This document shows positions 34,989 to 48,075 of a stretch of 64,000 bases of DNA, one piece after another. Positions within the stretch are counted from its first letter, which is position 1; the number at the start of each line of letters is the position of its first letter. The notes under the pieces were generated by a model. It saw only the letters and a program-made list of their open reading frames with translations. It was not told the DNA's origin and ran no database searches. A program made the position numbers and the translations under genes. Location: positions 12,342,360 through 12,406,359 of the forward strand of contig NC_039368.1 in the NCBI RefSeq assembly GCF_003573695.1, given 5' to 3'. The DNA comes from Papaver somniferum. Taxonomy: Eukaryota; Streptophyta; Magnoliopsida; Ranunculales; Papaveraceae.

Positions 34989-35736
34989 GTAAGTTTACTT
35001 CTCTTTAGAAGTAACATTCGCCCAAGCAACAATCATATGATTGATTTCAGTATTTAGATTTTTTGCAAACTTTTTCTTCCCCTCAAAGTCATTTTATTTC
35101 TCTCAACCCAAGATACCAGCAAACAACGTCCAAATGAATTTCGCTAAACTTGAAAAACCATATTTATTCCATCCATTGTCCATCGGAAAATTTGTGAGTC
35201 CAATATCGTGAGAATCTCATCCTCTATTTGTCTCTAGATGTGACACCCTTTTTCCTTTAAAGTTAGGAATATACATAGTGAACGATTAGGAGTTTGCTTA
35301 AGTTAGGAAATTATGCAGATAACTAGGATTGGTAGAGTCAAAGATGGGTTCAATGAATCACTTTCTACCTTCGATCTCTACTGCCCAAGGCCAAATATAT
35401 GATTAGTTTAATACCATCTCATTTCAATTTTAGTATTAGCCACAAAATTACATTCATATTTAATGAATCTCTTTACTTTAATATAAACTTCTTCTGATGT
35501 TTGGCAAATGTTAACCTATGCACCTTAATGAAACATTTATAATTTTCATTTTTCTTTGAAATTGTAATTTGTATTTGGAATTGTAAACCTTCAACATTAA
35601 ATAATGATATTTTGATACAAGTTTTATAATAATAATAGATGGTAGGGTTTTTTAAATCAAATTGGGATGATTTTGACATGAACAACAAAATTAATGCAAG
35701 TGTTGATGAAAAATGTATCATAAACCAATGAGTAGT
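34989..35736. other. AT-rich spacer
   Basis: No gene or repeat pair recognised. Short ORFs only. Confidence 0.4.
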
Positions 35737-35741
35737 GGGCG

Positions 35742-36441
35742 TGTAATATCCTGATATTCGGAAGTGGTTGACCGAATGGAATATAAGTAATGATTCTTCT
35801 TTATCTAACACCGAGGCCTTTTCAGCATAGGTTCCAGAGTTGGATGGAAACTCTGCAGTTAAACGTACTCGGGCGGGAGTAGTCCGGGGATATGTGACCT
35901 CCCGGGAAGCTGCTTCCGGATAACCGCAGCAATGCCCGTTAAAAACCCCACACTTCCGGATAACTGCAGTGGGGACAATATCGCTGGAAGGGACGGGTCG
36001 TTAAAAGTGATATTAGAGACGACGACGAGTCACCTGCCAAGGGTGGGATGGTACGCTGGACGGGGTTGGTCCGGGTGCTTCTCATGAGGGGCAGTGAACG
36101 TCAGAGATCTGGGCTTGAGAATATATTCTGCAGCCGAGGACGGCTCCAATTTAAGGTGGTGGTAATTTTGTAATACCACGATATTCGTAGTGGTTGGCCG
36201 AATGGAATATAAGTAATGATTTGTCATTTCCTAACACCGAGGCCTTTTCAGCAAAGTTGGCTTCAGAGTTGGCTGAAAAATCTGCAGTTAAGCGTGCTCG
36301 GGAAGGAGTAATCCAGGGTTGGGTGACTTCCCTGGAAGCTGTTGTCGGATAACCGGATCGATGCTCGTTTAAAACCCCACGCTTCCGGACAACCGCAATG
36401 GCTAAGTGCGGACAATATCGGTGGATGGATGGGTCATTACA
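35742..36441 (+). mobile_element. Cassandra-type TRIM retrotransposon with 5S-rRNA-like LTRs
   Basis: LTRs at 35742-36005 and 36169-36441 (TGTAATA...TTACA) flank about 160 bp without coding capacity. Flanks GGGCG (35737-35741) and GGGTG (36442-36446) differ at one base, a likely 5-bp target duplication. Each LTR holds a 5S-rRNA-like segment. A degenerate initiator-Met-like primer site (GTGATATTAGAGAC) follows the left LTR, and AAGGTGGTGG precedes the right one. Confidence 0.9.
35835..35910 (+). repeat. 5S rRNA-like segment in Cassandra 5' LTR
   Basis: CTGCAGTTAAACGTACTCGG...GGGAGTAGT...GTGACCTCCCGGGAAG follows the 5S internal control region (A box and C box order). It is not a functional 5S gene: the ends and several bases differ. 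The second copy is at 36270-36340 (AGTTAAGCGTGCTCGGGA...GGGTGACTTCCCTGGAAG). Confidence 0.85.
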
Positions 36442-36446
36442 GGGTG

Positions 36447-37329
36447 CGAATGTTAAACAACATCAATAATTTTTTTGTATGCTTTTCATAATAATATTTG
36501 GGGCATTTCTTAATTCAATTGCTTATATTACGCTAACATTATCTCATATGCAAACAAAACTATGTTCCCTTTTCATTCAACTACGAAACAAGTTTCGCGT
36601 GTCTACTCCTTAGACTGATGTAGTTAAATATAGTTTTCTAGGTAATCAACCTAAAGTTCATTACACAATCTAGTAACAAGTTACAAAGATAATGTTTATG
36701 TGGTAATTACGAAGTTTAAAAGACAGAAGTTATACGTCGTACTTCATGTGACGCCCCAAATATTAAACGTGCTTAGCCAATAGGATTACAACCTAATTAA
36801 AGCATCAAACCTAGATTACCGATTTTAAGAATCATAAATACATAAAGTGCTAAAAACAAAACCCAAACTCTCTGATATTATACAAATGACAAATCTCTCA
36901 GGTGATATGAATATATTAATGTGTTATTTTACATAATAAATAAAGAATACATATATATAAAAGATTCACAACATCTCTAACATCGCTAAAAGCTTTAAGC
37001 TACGAAAACGGATATCTTCATGCACACCATTTCTTCTGATTACTAAAACTGGAGTGGGGACGGGTGAGCACATCATCCCAAAAAGGTGCCCAGTGAAAAC
37101 ATGTAACTCTCAAGTAATCACTAACAAACTCTAAAGCGATAAACAATTTAATTACAACAATGTAGGAAAACGATGAACATAACATACACAAAACACTGAT
37201 CATAACATCGAGAATATGGAATCAAGAAGATAAGACATAATGAAATCTCATGCTACAAACAATCAAACATAACATGCACTTGCGTAATTTCCCCAAATAG
37301 AATACTGTATATATATAGTATCGCAGAAA
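36447..37329. other. Unassigned AT-rich segment, possible LTR remnant
   Basis: Contains GTGACGCCCCAAATATT (36751) and, near 37060-37110, GGTGAGCACATCATCCCAAAAAGGTGCCCAGTG, wording seen in some plant LTRs. I see no partner copy in this window and no ORF worth naming. Confidence 0.3.
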
Positions 37330-37823
37330 ACTAGTCCCTATTATGATCCTTCTGAACCTGTTCTTCCTCTAGAAGAGTCTCTCAAACAATTAACTGAGAA
37401 TACAAATAGGTTTATGTTAGAAATGAATAAACAAAATGCACCTTCTATACACGATACCATAAGGAAGTCATGTGAGTCGACTCAGAAAATGTTGTTAGAG
37501 GCCCAGAACAGAACTGCTCAAGATAGTCTTAATTTCCAATATAGTGTTTCCAATAGTACCCCTGAAAATGAGGATATATAGTTATTTGCATAATCAAGAT
37601 GCCGAGGTTAGAATTGGTAACACTATTTTTTTTAAATGAGGTTCAACCATTTTCATGTTATTATGATGATTATGATGAGGATAGTGCTGATGAATAATTT
37701 GACACATATAGGCATAGTGATCAGGAATCTGTTACTCCAATTGAGCTTTACAATGATACTACTATTTATAGTTCAAATCCAAATAATTTTAATAATTATT
37801 CACCTATTCAAAAGGACGAGGAT

Positions 37824-38807
37824 TTGACTAGATATACCCCCGTTTTAGACGATGTAGTATTTCCTTTTGATTACGAAGCCGATAATGGTTTAGAGGAACG
37901 AGTTTATTCTGAGAAAAATATTGTAAAGTCTAGCGATTTAGAAACAATAGTCTTAGACGAAGAAGATGAACTCGTAGAGCATTTAAACATGTGTGAGGAG
38001 TCATCACCTGAGTATAACCTAGAAGAAGCAATTGACCATTTTCATGATTCTGATGATCTAGAAATTAGGGAAATTGTAGCTAGTCTATCTAGAGACACCC
38101 AAAACTCCAAGTTTGGGGGTGATTATCATTCTCCATGTGATTTAACTCTTAGAAAGGTCCCTCACTTGGTTCTTGACATATCTGCCTCAACCATTTTACA
38201 AGATTATCTTCATACACGTTTTCCTGAACCTAGTGATGTCCATAACGAAGTTCAGTTATTAGAAACCCATCCTCTGGTTGATGTGGTTGAACCAGGCTAT
38301 GATACCCAGATTGACTTTGTTTTCCCACCAAATAGTTTTCTTCCAACTGTGGGAACGTTTATATTCCAAATGTGTCGAATATTAAGTTGTGAGACTAAAC
38401 CTAAATGCTTTAGGAAATTAGAATCGACATATTTGCTTAAGAATGACCACTACTCTCATTGTGGTCAATTACGTAAGTCAAATCTTATTGACTTAGAGGA
38501 TCCTCAGTTATTTAGGTTATTATTGTGCGCTTTTAAGATCATATTTGAGTTTTTCCAGACTCTAGGACCTAATGATTCAGATCCCACCTATGAAGAAACA
38601 CAACCAATGAAAATTTTCTATGTAGATTCTTTCATAGAACCTGAACCTGAACCACAATTAGATATAAATTTCTTAATCAGGAAACTAGGTAAGGGCTTTC
38701 TAGTCTTGTTCACTTTCTTGGTTCATTGCAGTTTCTTTTGGTCAGCTCTTTTTGGTTTTAAAGACCCGCAGTTATTTCGGCTATTAGTTTATGATTCCAT
38801 GAGGTGA
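37824..38807 (+). pseudogene. E4 copy of the E1-family ORF, N-terminally broken
   Basis: A 327-codon open piece equals the C-terminal two thirds of the E1 protein: acidic centre (LETIVLDEEDELVEHLNM), conserved block (DYHSPCDLTLRKVPHLVLDI; ETHPLVDVVEPGYDTQIDF; EDPQLFRLLLCAF), and the hydrophobic C-terminal segment (GFLVLFTFLVHCSFFWSALF). Upstream codons from 37330 are homologous but shifted near 37580 and contain stops. Such long conservation in a diverged copy suggests past selection on the protein. Confidence 0.75.
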
Positions 38808-40057
38808 CTAATCCTTTCGTAGTCTGGCTGAAAACTTTAAACTTAGCACTTCTTGGGAGGTAACCCAACATTCATGCGACACGGTAATATCTTTCCTTAT
38901 CTCTTTTGCTTCAAATGGTAACAGTTTCTCCTTGTTCATGCTTTTAATTTCATCTTTAGAACATTGAGGACAATGTTAGATTTAAGTTTGGGGATATGGG
39001 AGAAACTTTTTAGTTGCAGTATGAATAAATAAACTCCAGAACCTAGAAATTTATGCCTATTGAGGATTGCACTAACTAATCTAAGTGGATGGAAGCATTT
39101 TGGTTGTAGGAGTTGAGGAACCAATCTGATTAGATGGAAACATCTAAAGAGTCTATTCATAAAAGCACGGAGCTCAGGTGTTAGAAATAACATGGTAGTT
39201 TCACCATATCTCGTTGAGTCCTTTCACTTCTATTTTTATTTTATTTTGTTTTTAAACTATGTTTCTCTAAGTGATAGGTGGGTCCCATGATTCAAGTTGT
39301 TACCAATACTAGGGTGAATTAGAGTGATTGAGATACCATGAAAAAAAAATGGTAGTTACCAAAAAGTTGAAAAAAAAAAATTGAGACCAGACCATTTGAC
39401 CAAAAGGAATAAATTCAATAAAGTCAACCACTGGTACCCTTGTATATGCCAGTTGTGTTGACCTAGAATTAGGTTATCGACCACTGGTTCCCTTGTATAT
39501 GCCAGTGTGTTGATATTAGTCAGACTAATATCTCAATCCATTAGGATAGGTTCATTTTGGCGGAGGCCTTCAGACAGATATGGGAAACGTCGTTCACTTA
39601 GTAAACATCAAAACCATCTATGTTTTTCTATATTCATCTTCTTGATCTATCCATGTGATTAGTTTTGACTCCGGATATTGATGTCCATAGTGCAACTATT
39701 TGAGTAGAGCTCTGTCACTTTATATGAATTTTAGTATGCTTGAGTGCAAACTCGTGTACAACAATTGGAATTTCGCATCAGGGTACTTCTTCCTGTAGTC
39801 AATAAGTATGCCAACCAAGGAGATTCTTTAGTGCCTTCCAAGGTTCTGCGTAGATAGCTAAGGTCTGGAGTAAAGGTTTTGTGGGTATATCTCTTGTAAG
39901 ACCTCTGGAGACAACACTCCGCCACTAGGGACACTTAGGGGTTTAAAGGCTTATTGCATACGCTAAATGCAATCGACGATGCCTGCGACAGTGAGTTACG
40001 ATTTTATTTTCTATTTAATTTGCTCGAGGACTAGCAAATAATAAGTTTGGGGCTATT

Positions 40058-41532
40058 TGATAGGCACATTTTTGTGTCTTATATAATCTCAATTGTACAT
40101 ATTATTAGTGCTCGATTTTATATTTATTATGGCTTTTATGTCCCTATAGGTATTTTGGAGAAATAAGCTTTTGCGGCGAAATTGGCTCGAAAAGCGGTTT
40201 TTGTGCTCGTGGGAGAAAATTACTATACTGACTCTCATTTTGGATAATGGGTAACCTAATTACTTAGGGGTGACCTATTTCCAGGAAGCTGCTAAAGGGA
40301 CACCAGAACTGGATAGGGGGAGGTCTTCTTCTTCAAAATTCAAATGCAAAAAAATTAGCGGGAAACTATCTGCAGCGTCTACAGATTTTGGTCTCGATTT
40401 TTGGAGCTGTTTCAGGGAGATTCAACACCGGAAATTGATTGGGATGGACTTATCATGGCTATACAAGTTTACTAGAAGCAATTGGATCGATCGAATTGGG
40501 CTGGAATAGCCGGAAAAGGGAAACAGAGGTGAATAAGGAAATACGGCTATGTGGATTTGTTTTAGGAAATTCAGAGAGAATAAAGACCTAAAATTCGTTC
40601 CAAAGGTACATATTCTATCTAAGGAAGAGTTTGATATAAGTGGGAGAGCTCAGAAACGCGTAAAACAATTTCTGGAAGGAATTATTACCGTGACTGCCAA
40701 GGAAGGAAAGAAGAGATTTTGATGCGATTTGGGAAAGATTCAATGACCCTTTTATGTATAAATAGGATGCTTAGGTCCCCTAGAAGAATGAAGGGAGAGG
40801 TTTGGGGTCGAGAGGAGAGCTCAGGAGGCGAGAATCAGAGTTGCAGGAAGTTACGTCTCTGCTGCTGCTGCCATTGAAGAGCACGAAGAACATACTTCCA
40901 AAGACAGTCGTTCTTCTACAGTGAAAAGAACAGACGCTTGGCAGTCTTAAAACAACATAAACAACACTTCAGTTTTATCATTCTTTTCTGGACGCCTTCT
41001 GTGGGTCGCAGATTCACTGATTTTATTCTTTTCACTCTTTTAATCAACTTTTGGGCTATAAACATGTATTTTGAGCAAGTGATTAATATGAGGAGCTAAA
41101 CCCCAACACTGGGATGACGGAGGAATCCCTATTTCACGCATGTGGTAATTCTAATAATTCTTTTATGACTATTTGCATTGATTTTTAATCGATTTATGAT
41201 TTTTATTGAATGGGTTTGATTTTGTTTGATGGTGTATGATTGGTCTATGTATTTTTGATACATCATGCTTTTGATTTACAATCATTACTTTTCAAAAATC
41301 TACTTTTTGGCAAAGAATAAGAGTCCATATTTTTAATATTTGATCTATAATTGATTGGAATTATTATTTGAATCACATGAATGGAATTTGGTGGAATCCT
41401 GAGTCTCAGTCTCTCTCGATATTCATGACAACCTTGTGAATATATTTTTAGTATTTTTATTCTTAGTTCTTAAACAAACCTTTACACAATCCGAGTTGAA
41501 CGAACTTTACTACCACTTTCAAAAAACCATCA
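40058..41532 (+). repeat. E4 3' LTR
   Basis: Begins TGATAGGCACATTTTTGTGTC and ends AACCATCA, homologous to the reverse complement of the E2 LTR. A strong TATA box (TATAAATAGG) is at 40757-40766. Confidence 0.82.
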
Positions 41533-41569
41533 TCTCGCACTACTAATAATATCACACATCTCGCGTTGC

Positions 41570-43257
41570 TGATGTGGTTTTACAAGTGGTAAGTAGAGTA
41601 TCGTTCGCTCGGACTCGTTGAGGTTTGATTTAAGACTTAAAAATAAAATAAAGAAAATATATTTACAAGGTTGTCACAAATATCGAGAGGTACTGAGACT
41701 AAGTATTTCACCATTAATCAAAATCGATTGGTTCATATAATGTCTCATAACAATTATAGCCCTTTTGTTGACTATTTTCTTTGCCAAAAGTAGATTTCTA
41801 AAACATTAAATGTAAATCACAAGCATGGTGTATCAAAAGATCTCATGTCTAAGCATACACCGTCAAACGAAATCACAACTAATTAGTAAAAATCATAAAT
41901 CAATTAAAATAAGTGCAAAAAGTCATAAGGAATCAAATATATTTACCAAACTAATGTGAAATAAGGCTTCCTCCATCGTCCCAGTGATGGGGTTTAGCTC
42001 TTCATGGTGAAAATACTCTCAAAAGATAGAAACATGGCTCAAAAAGGTGTTTTATCGAAGAAAAGGTATAAAGCAATGTGTTTGTAACAATTATAATTGT
42101 TACAGAACCCACTGTTACAGAGAACACTAACAGAACTGTTGCGAACTCAAAATAATTGTTGGAAAAATTGTTACAAAGTTATTGAGTTTGAAAGTATATA
42201 TATCACGGTTTATGTGACTGTCTAACTGGGTCTCATGTTCTTCACCTTCGTCTTCTTCCTTGAAAGTGCAGAACTCGTCTGTAACTTTCTATCTTTGAAC
42301 TAGAGACGTTCTGAATTTACCCCAAACTCCCGATTCCTTCTCTGGGGTCTCTACAACTCTATATATAACCAACAGGTCCCGTAAAACTCAAGTTAATCCC
42401 AAAAATAACTCCTTTTTCTCCCTCGACCAAGTCACGAGAATAACTCTCTCTGCAACTTCTTTACGTGTTTTCTCACTTTCCTAAACTCGTCCAAACTTGA
42501 TAAATATGAGTCATAACATAATATACTCTCGTCTATCTTACGGAATTTCCAAATAAACCCAACTCCGATATACTTTCCCGTGCCCCTCTTTTACAAAAAC
42601 TCGATGTTAATTTCTTCTTTTACGTGACTCGTTCAACTACCTTCCCTGTTTCACCAAACCGAGCCAAATCCAATCCAACTGATCGAGAAAATCCGATTAT
42701 ATTTCTCCCAAAATATTTCCAGGAACTCACCCGAAAACCCGATACCCTGTTTTCCTTCAACTCGAGTTTCTAACCAAATCCAGCCCAATAAAACACCCAA
42801 ACCATTGTCGTATATCCATAACACGTCCAATCCATGAGAATCAACAATTAAATCTCGTCAAATCACGTCCAACTTCCGAACCCTAAATCTGGCAGTGTGA
42901 AAGAAATTTTTCCGCCAAATTGAATTTTCAAAAGATGGGGGATGAGTGCCCCTTATCCATACTATGGCTGCGAATAGAAGGTGGTCTCCCCTTAGTAATT
43001 TGGTTACCCCTTATCCACTGATGGAGTCCTTTTAGTAATTCTTTTGGGATGTCAATATAACTTTTCTGGGGCGTCTCAAACATATTTCGTGGGTGCCTGT
43101 AGTATTCTTTTAGGATCACATTTCGAACCAATTTTGCCGCGAAAGCTTATTTTTCCAAAAACACCTACAAAACAATAAAATAACCAAATAAGTATAAAAT
43201 CGAGCATTATAAATACATAGAATTGAGATCAAATCAGACACAAAAATGTGTCTATCA
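41570..43257 (-). repeat. E2 3' LTR
   Basis: Pairs with 58476-60164. It is homologous over parts (GGCTTCCTCCATCGTCCCAG) to the E1 LTRs but much diverged from them. Confidence 0.93.
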
Positions 43258-44506
43258 AATACCCCCAAACTTATTATTTGCTCGTCCTCGAGTAAATTCA
43301 ATCTAGAAAATAAAAATCCCAACTCACTGACGCAGGCATCGTCGATTGCGTTTAGCGTATGCAATAAGCCTTTAAACCCCTAGGTGGCCCTAGTGGCCGA
43401 GTTATAGTCTCGGGAGGGCTTACCAGAGATATACCCACAAAACCTTTACTCTAGACCTTATCTATCTACGCGGAACCTTGGAAGGCACTAAAGAATCTCC
43501 TTGGTTGGCATACTTATTGATTACAGGAGGAAGTACCCTGATGCGAAATTCCAATTGTTGTACACGAGTTTGCACTCAAGCATACTAAAATTCATATATA
43601 AGTGACAGAGCTCTACTCATATAGTTTCTGAACATCATAACCGGAGTCAACCAGTCACATGGATATATTAAGAAGATGGACGTAGAGAAAAACGTAGATG
43701 GTTTTGATGTTGACTAAGGTGAACGGTGTTTCCCATATATGTCTGAAGGCCACTGCCAAAACGAACCTATCCTAATGAACTGAGATACTGGTCTGGACTA
43801 ATATCAACACACTGGCATATACAAGGGAACCAGTGGGCGATAATCCTAACTCTAGGTAAACACAACTGGCATATACAAGGGTATCAGTGGTCGATTTATT
43901 GAATTTATTCCGGTTGGTCTGATGGTCTGATCTCAATTTCTTTTCTTTTTTCTTTTTTTTTTATTTTTTTTTTATTGTTTTTTGTATCTCAGTCACTCTA
44001 CTTCATCCTAGCAGTGGTAACAACTTGATTCGTGTGCCCCACCAAATCACTTAGAAACATATTTAAAAGAAAAGAAAATAAAAACAGAAGGTGAAAAGGA
44101 TTCAACGAGATATGGAGAAACTACCATGTTTTTTTTACTTCTAACACCTGAGCTCTGTGCTTTTATGAATAGACTTTTTAGATGATTCCATCTAATCAGA
44201 TTGGTTCCTCAACTCCTACAACCAAGATGCTTCCATCCACTTAGATTGGTTAGTGCCATCCTTAATAAGCATAAATTTATAGGCTCTGAAGTTTGATTAC
44301 GCAACTAAAAGGTTTCTCCCATATCCCCAAACTTAAATCTAACTTTTTCCTCAATGTTCTAAAGATAAAATTAAAAGCATGAACAAGGAGAAACTGTTAT
44401 TTGAAGCAAAACAGTAAAGGAAAGATATTACCGTGTTTCATGAGCATGGGTTACCTCCCAAGAAGTGTTAAATTTAATGTCTTCAGCCAGGCTAAGAAAG
44501 AATTAA

Positions 44507-46130
44507 TCACCTCGAATCATAAAGCAATAATCGAAACAATTGTGCATCATCTGCATCAAAAAATGTTACCACAGATAAAAGGAAACTGCAACAAACCAAG
44601 AAAGTGAATAAACATAGCACACCCTTGCCTAGTTTCCTGTTTAAAACAACTACACCTAGCTGTGGTTCAGGTTCAGGTTCTATAACTGGGTCCAAATAAA
44701 ATATTTTCATCGGTTGCATTTCCGCGTAGCTAAGATCTGATTCAGGTAGTAAAGTCTGCAAAAATTTAGAAGCACATAATAATAACCTGAATAATTGAGG
44801 ATCCTCAAAGTCAATCATATTTGACTCAAACAGTTGACCGCAATGAAAGTGGTGGTCATTCTTAAGAAAATGTGTCGTTCTATTTTCCTAAAGTGTGTAG
44901 GTTTAATCTCAGAACTTAATAACTGAACATTTCAAATTCAAACGTTCCAACAATTGGAAAAAAAGTTTTTGGTGGGAAAACAAAATCAAACTGGGTATCA
45001 TATCCTGGAAAACCACATCAACCAGAGGATGGGTTTCTAACAACTGAACTTCCTTATGGACATCACTAGGTTCAGGAAAATGTGTCTGAAGATGATCTTT
45101 TAAAATGGTAGAGGTACATATGTCAGTATGAGATAAAGGTAAGGCACATGGAGAATGATAATCACCCCCAAACTTAGAGTTTTGGGTGTCTCTAGATAGA
45201 CTAGCTACAATTTTCCTAATTTCTAGATCGTCAGAATCCTGAAAATAGTCAATTGCTTCTTCTAGGATATACTCATTTGATGCATCCTCACGCAAATTTA
45301 AAAGCTCTACGAGTTCATCTTCTTTGTCTAAGACTATAGTTTTTAAATCATTGGACTCTAAAACAGTATTCTCATAATAAACTCGTTCCTCTAAATGATC
45401 ATCGGCTTCGTAATCAAAAGGAAATACTACATCGTCTAAAACGGGGGTATCTCTAGTCAAATCCCCGTCCTTTTGAATAAGTGAATAATCATTCAAATTA
45501 TTTGGATTTGAACTAGAAATAACATTATCGTTATGATGCTTAATTGGAGTAACAAATTCCTTATCACTATGCCTACATATTTCAAATTCTTCATCAACAC
45601 TCTACTCATCATAATCATCATTATAATAGGATGAAAATGGTTGAACCTCATTTAAACATGTAGTGTTTCCAATTCTAACCTTATCATCTTGATTATGTGA
45701 ATAACTATCTTCATTCTCAAGGGTAATATTGGAAACATCATATTGGAAATTAAGCTTATTTCGAGCAATTCTTTCGTTCCTCTCTATCGCAAACCTATCT
45801 GTATTTTCAGCTAGTATCTTGAGAGACTCTTCTAGCTGAAGGATATGACCAAAATGATCAGCTATTATCTTGAGAGACTCTTCTAGAGGAAGAATAGGAA
45901 CATAATGATCATAAGGACTAGTCTTTAAATGTTTAATTAAGTCGTCCAAAGACGAGGAGCTAGTAAGACCGGTACGCGTGCGTCTAGTAATTGGGCTCAC
46001 CATAGTATGGGCCATAACCTTGAATAGGTCAGTGCTCCCAATCACTATTCACACTATGTTCGAAGTAATGTCCATTATGAAAATCAGTAGGATATTCATT
46101 GTATTGGCTATTGTAATACCAGTTCAACAT
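44507..46130 (-). pseudogene. E2 copy of the E1-family ORF, broken
   Basis: Pieces at 46130-45602, 45496-44909 and 44818-44507 follow the E1 ORF in order. This copy preserves the likely true start, ATG at 46130-46128, giving MLNWYYNSQYNEY, but has a TGA and a TAG soon after and frameshifts near 45600 and 44990. It contains LEESLKIIADH-type repeats, the acidic block (TIVLDKEDELVELLN), FPEPSDVHKEVQLLETHPLV, DFEDPQLFRLLLCASKF, and the hydrophobic end (GVLCLFTFLVCCSFLLSVV). It is useful mainly for defining the family start. Confidence 0.8.
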
Positions 46131-46183
46131 ACTTTTGTATACGTGCAAATGCAGGGTCGACTAAAATGGATAAGCTCAGGTTA

Positions 46184-48075
46184 GGTGTGAAAATGGGGAG
46201 CACACAAAACACTTGCAAGTATACAAGGCCAAATTTTATAGTATAGGGATGAGTAGGGGTTTGTCCACAGGGAGTGGGAGCATACAAGAAGTCTTCCTAG
46301 CTAAAGTTTACAGTGAGCTAAGGGCAGTGACTATGGTGACAGTGACAAGTTTCTAGAGTGGTAGTGAAACAAAGGCAGCAGCCTAAGGCAAGGGTATTGA
46401 GCAATAGTGACAGACAAAGAGAAAGATGCAGAATTGTGTGAAGTTACTAAGGCAATTGAGTCCACCTTGTGCCCTAATCAAGCAATGCAATCTAGTTTGG
46501 GTTGGAAATCCTATGCATACATCTAGAATGAGATGAAAATCATCTTGCTCACTGATATGCCCCTAGCATTGACTGTCTTTTGACAGCACAATCAATCACA
46601 GGCATGCCAGAGCACTGAGTACTTCCCATTGCTCAAGCAAACAGGCATTAAGAAGACTACCCTAACCATGCATCATCTAACAGTGCACTAGGCTTCATCA
46701 GAGCCTTAGTTGCAGTGAATTAGCTCATGCTAGACATGAGCATAACAACAACATTCATCCAACAAACTAAATTAAAATGCAACATACATACAGGATACAC
46801 ACAATCAACTGTTGCTAAAACAGAAATTGGAAAAATGAGAATTGATTCAAAATATTGTTCACTGGCTAGCCCAGAGACCTTTTCTACCACACCCATAACA
46901 TCCATTTATAGTTTGTTACAACACCCTGAATTTCTACAAACCCTAAATTGAAAATTCCCAAATTTGAAAACCCTAATTTTTAAATTCCAAATTAAACTCA
47001 CTGATTTCTGAATTGGTCTCCCCTACGCTCGACCCATGCCCTGTTGATGTTCCCTCTGCTCCTCCTCAGCTCTACAGCTCCCAATTGCGTCTACTGATGC
47101 CCTAGCTTTTCTCTTTCTTATTTGTAGCACCTAGGGTTGATGCTAAGAACAAGAAAGGGAAATACTAGGGAGCTGGATGATGGTGAAGGCTCTGATTTGG
47201 TCGAGAGAATGGAGATGGTGAAGCTCGAGGTGGTGATGGAAGAGATGGTTGTGGCAGTGGAGTTGCAGGCGGTATGGTGGTGGAGAAGAGGTTTTGGGGA
47301 AAGAAAATGATTTGGGAAGAAGAGGGTGTTTGGCTTGAGGTCGATGGGTTCGATGGTTAAGGTGTTGAGCGGGTTCATCAAACTTTGATGTCTAGCGAGG
47401 AGACGCGTTGGGTGTGAAGATGGTTGGTAGATCTAACGGTGGTATGAGAGATGAATCACTTCGACCGTTGGATTTTGAAATACAACAAAGTTAACGGCGA
47501 AGATCGAGGTTAGGTGCTGTAGTGTTAAGCGGAAGTATCGAGATTTGATGAGCAGGCAAAGAAGCGACCGTAGGATCTAAATGTGATCTAATCTGAAGGC
47601 TTGGAATTTAGGTACTATGGTGTTTTGCAGGGACTTCATATTTTGATGAACGATGAAGAAGCGACCATTGGATGATGAGATGGATCCGATCTAACGGCTG
47701 AGAATGGAGGCGGGTATGGATATAGAAAATGGGTTTGGGTAAGGATTTTGGGCCTTGGGTATGCCAAGCCATATCTTCTTTAAGAACAATTCTTCCTTCT
47801 TGAGCCCATTCCTAGATTTTTGGACGTGCGCTCCATTCTTTGCGGCTTCCTTGCATAATTTCTTCCGGCCTTTCACTACTCTTCAGCTCTTTTCCGCTCC
47901 GCAAGTCATCCAGACTTTATTTATTACCTAAAAATGCAAAATTAAGTAAGAAAAATATTTATTCTTGAAAACAATGAAAATACAGAATATGGGATAAAAT
48001 GTAGAATTAATGCACAAAAGATGAGTTAAATGCCAACAAAAAGGGATAAATATATACAATATTTGGCACTCATCA
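46184..48075 (-). repeat. E3 3' LTR
   Basis: Pairs with 55893-57786. The target duplication places the boundary at GGTGTGAAAA, so in element orientation the LTR ends TTTTCACACC rather than CA. Confidence 0.93.

Larger units (their letters stand above)
37330..41532 (+). mobile_element. E4: 5'-truncated member of the E1/E2 LTR family
   Basis: From about 37330 the sequence follows the E1 ORF (PVLPLEESLK), then the 3' untranslated region with the duplicated hairpin (39428-39453 and 39481-39506), the polypurine tract AATAAGTTTGGGGCTATT, and a 3' LTR from 40058 ending CCATCA at 41532. The 5' LTR, leader and ORF start are missing. It is more diverged than E1 or E2, and its orientation is opposite to theirs. 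Confidence 0.85.

Noticed and set aside
35835..36340. Two 5S rRNA genes
   Set aside because: They lie inside paired LTRs with TSD-like flanks and lack intact 5S ends, so they are Cassandra LTR sequence.
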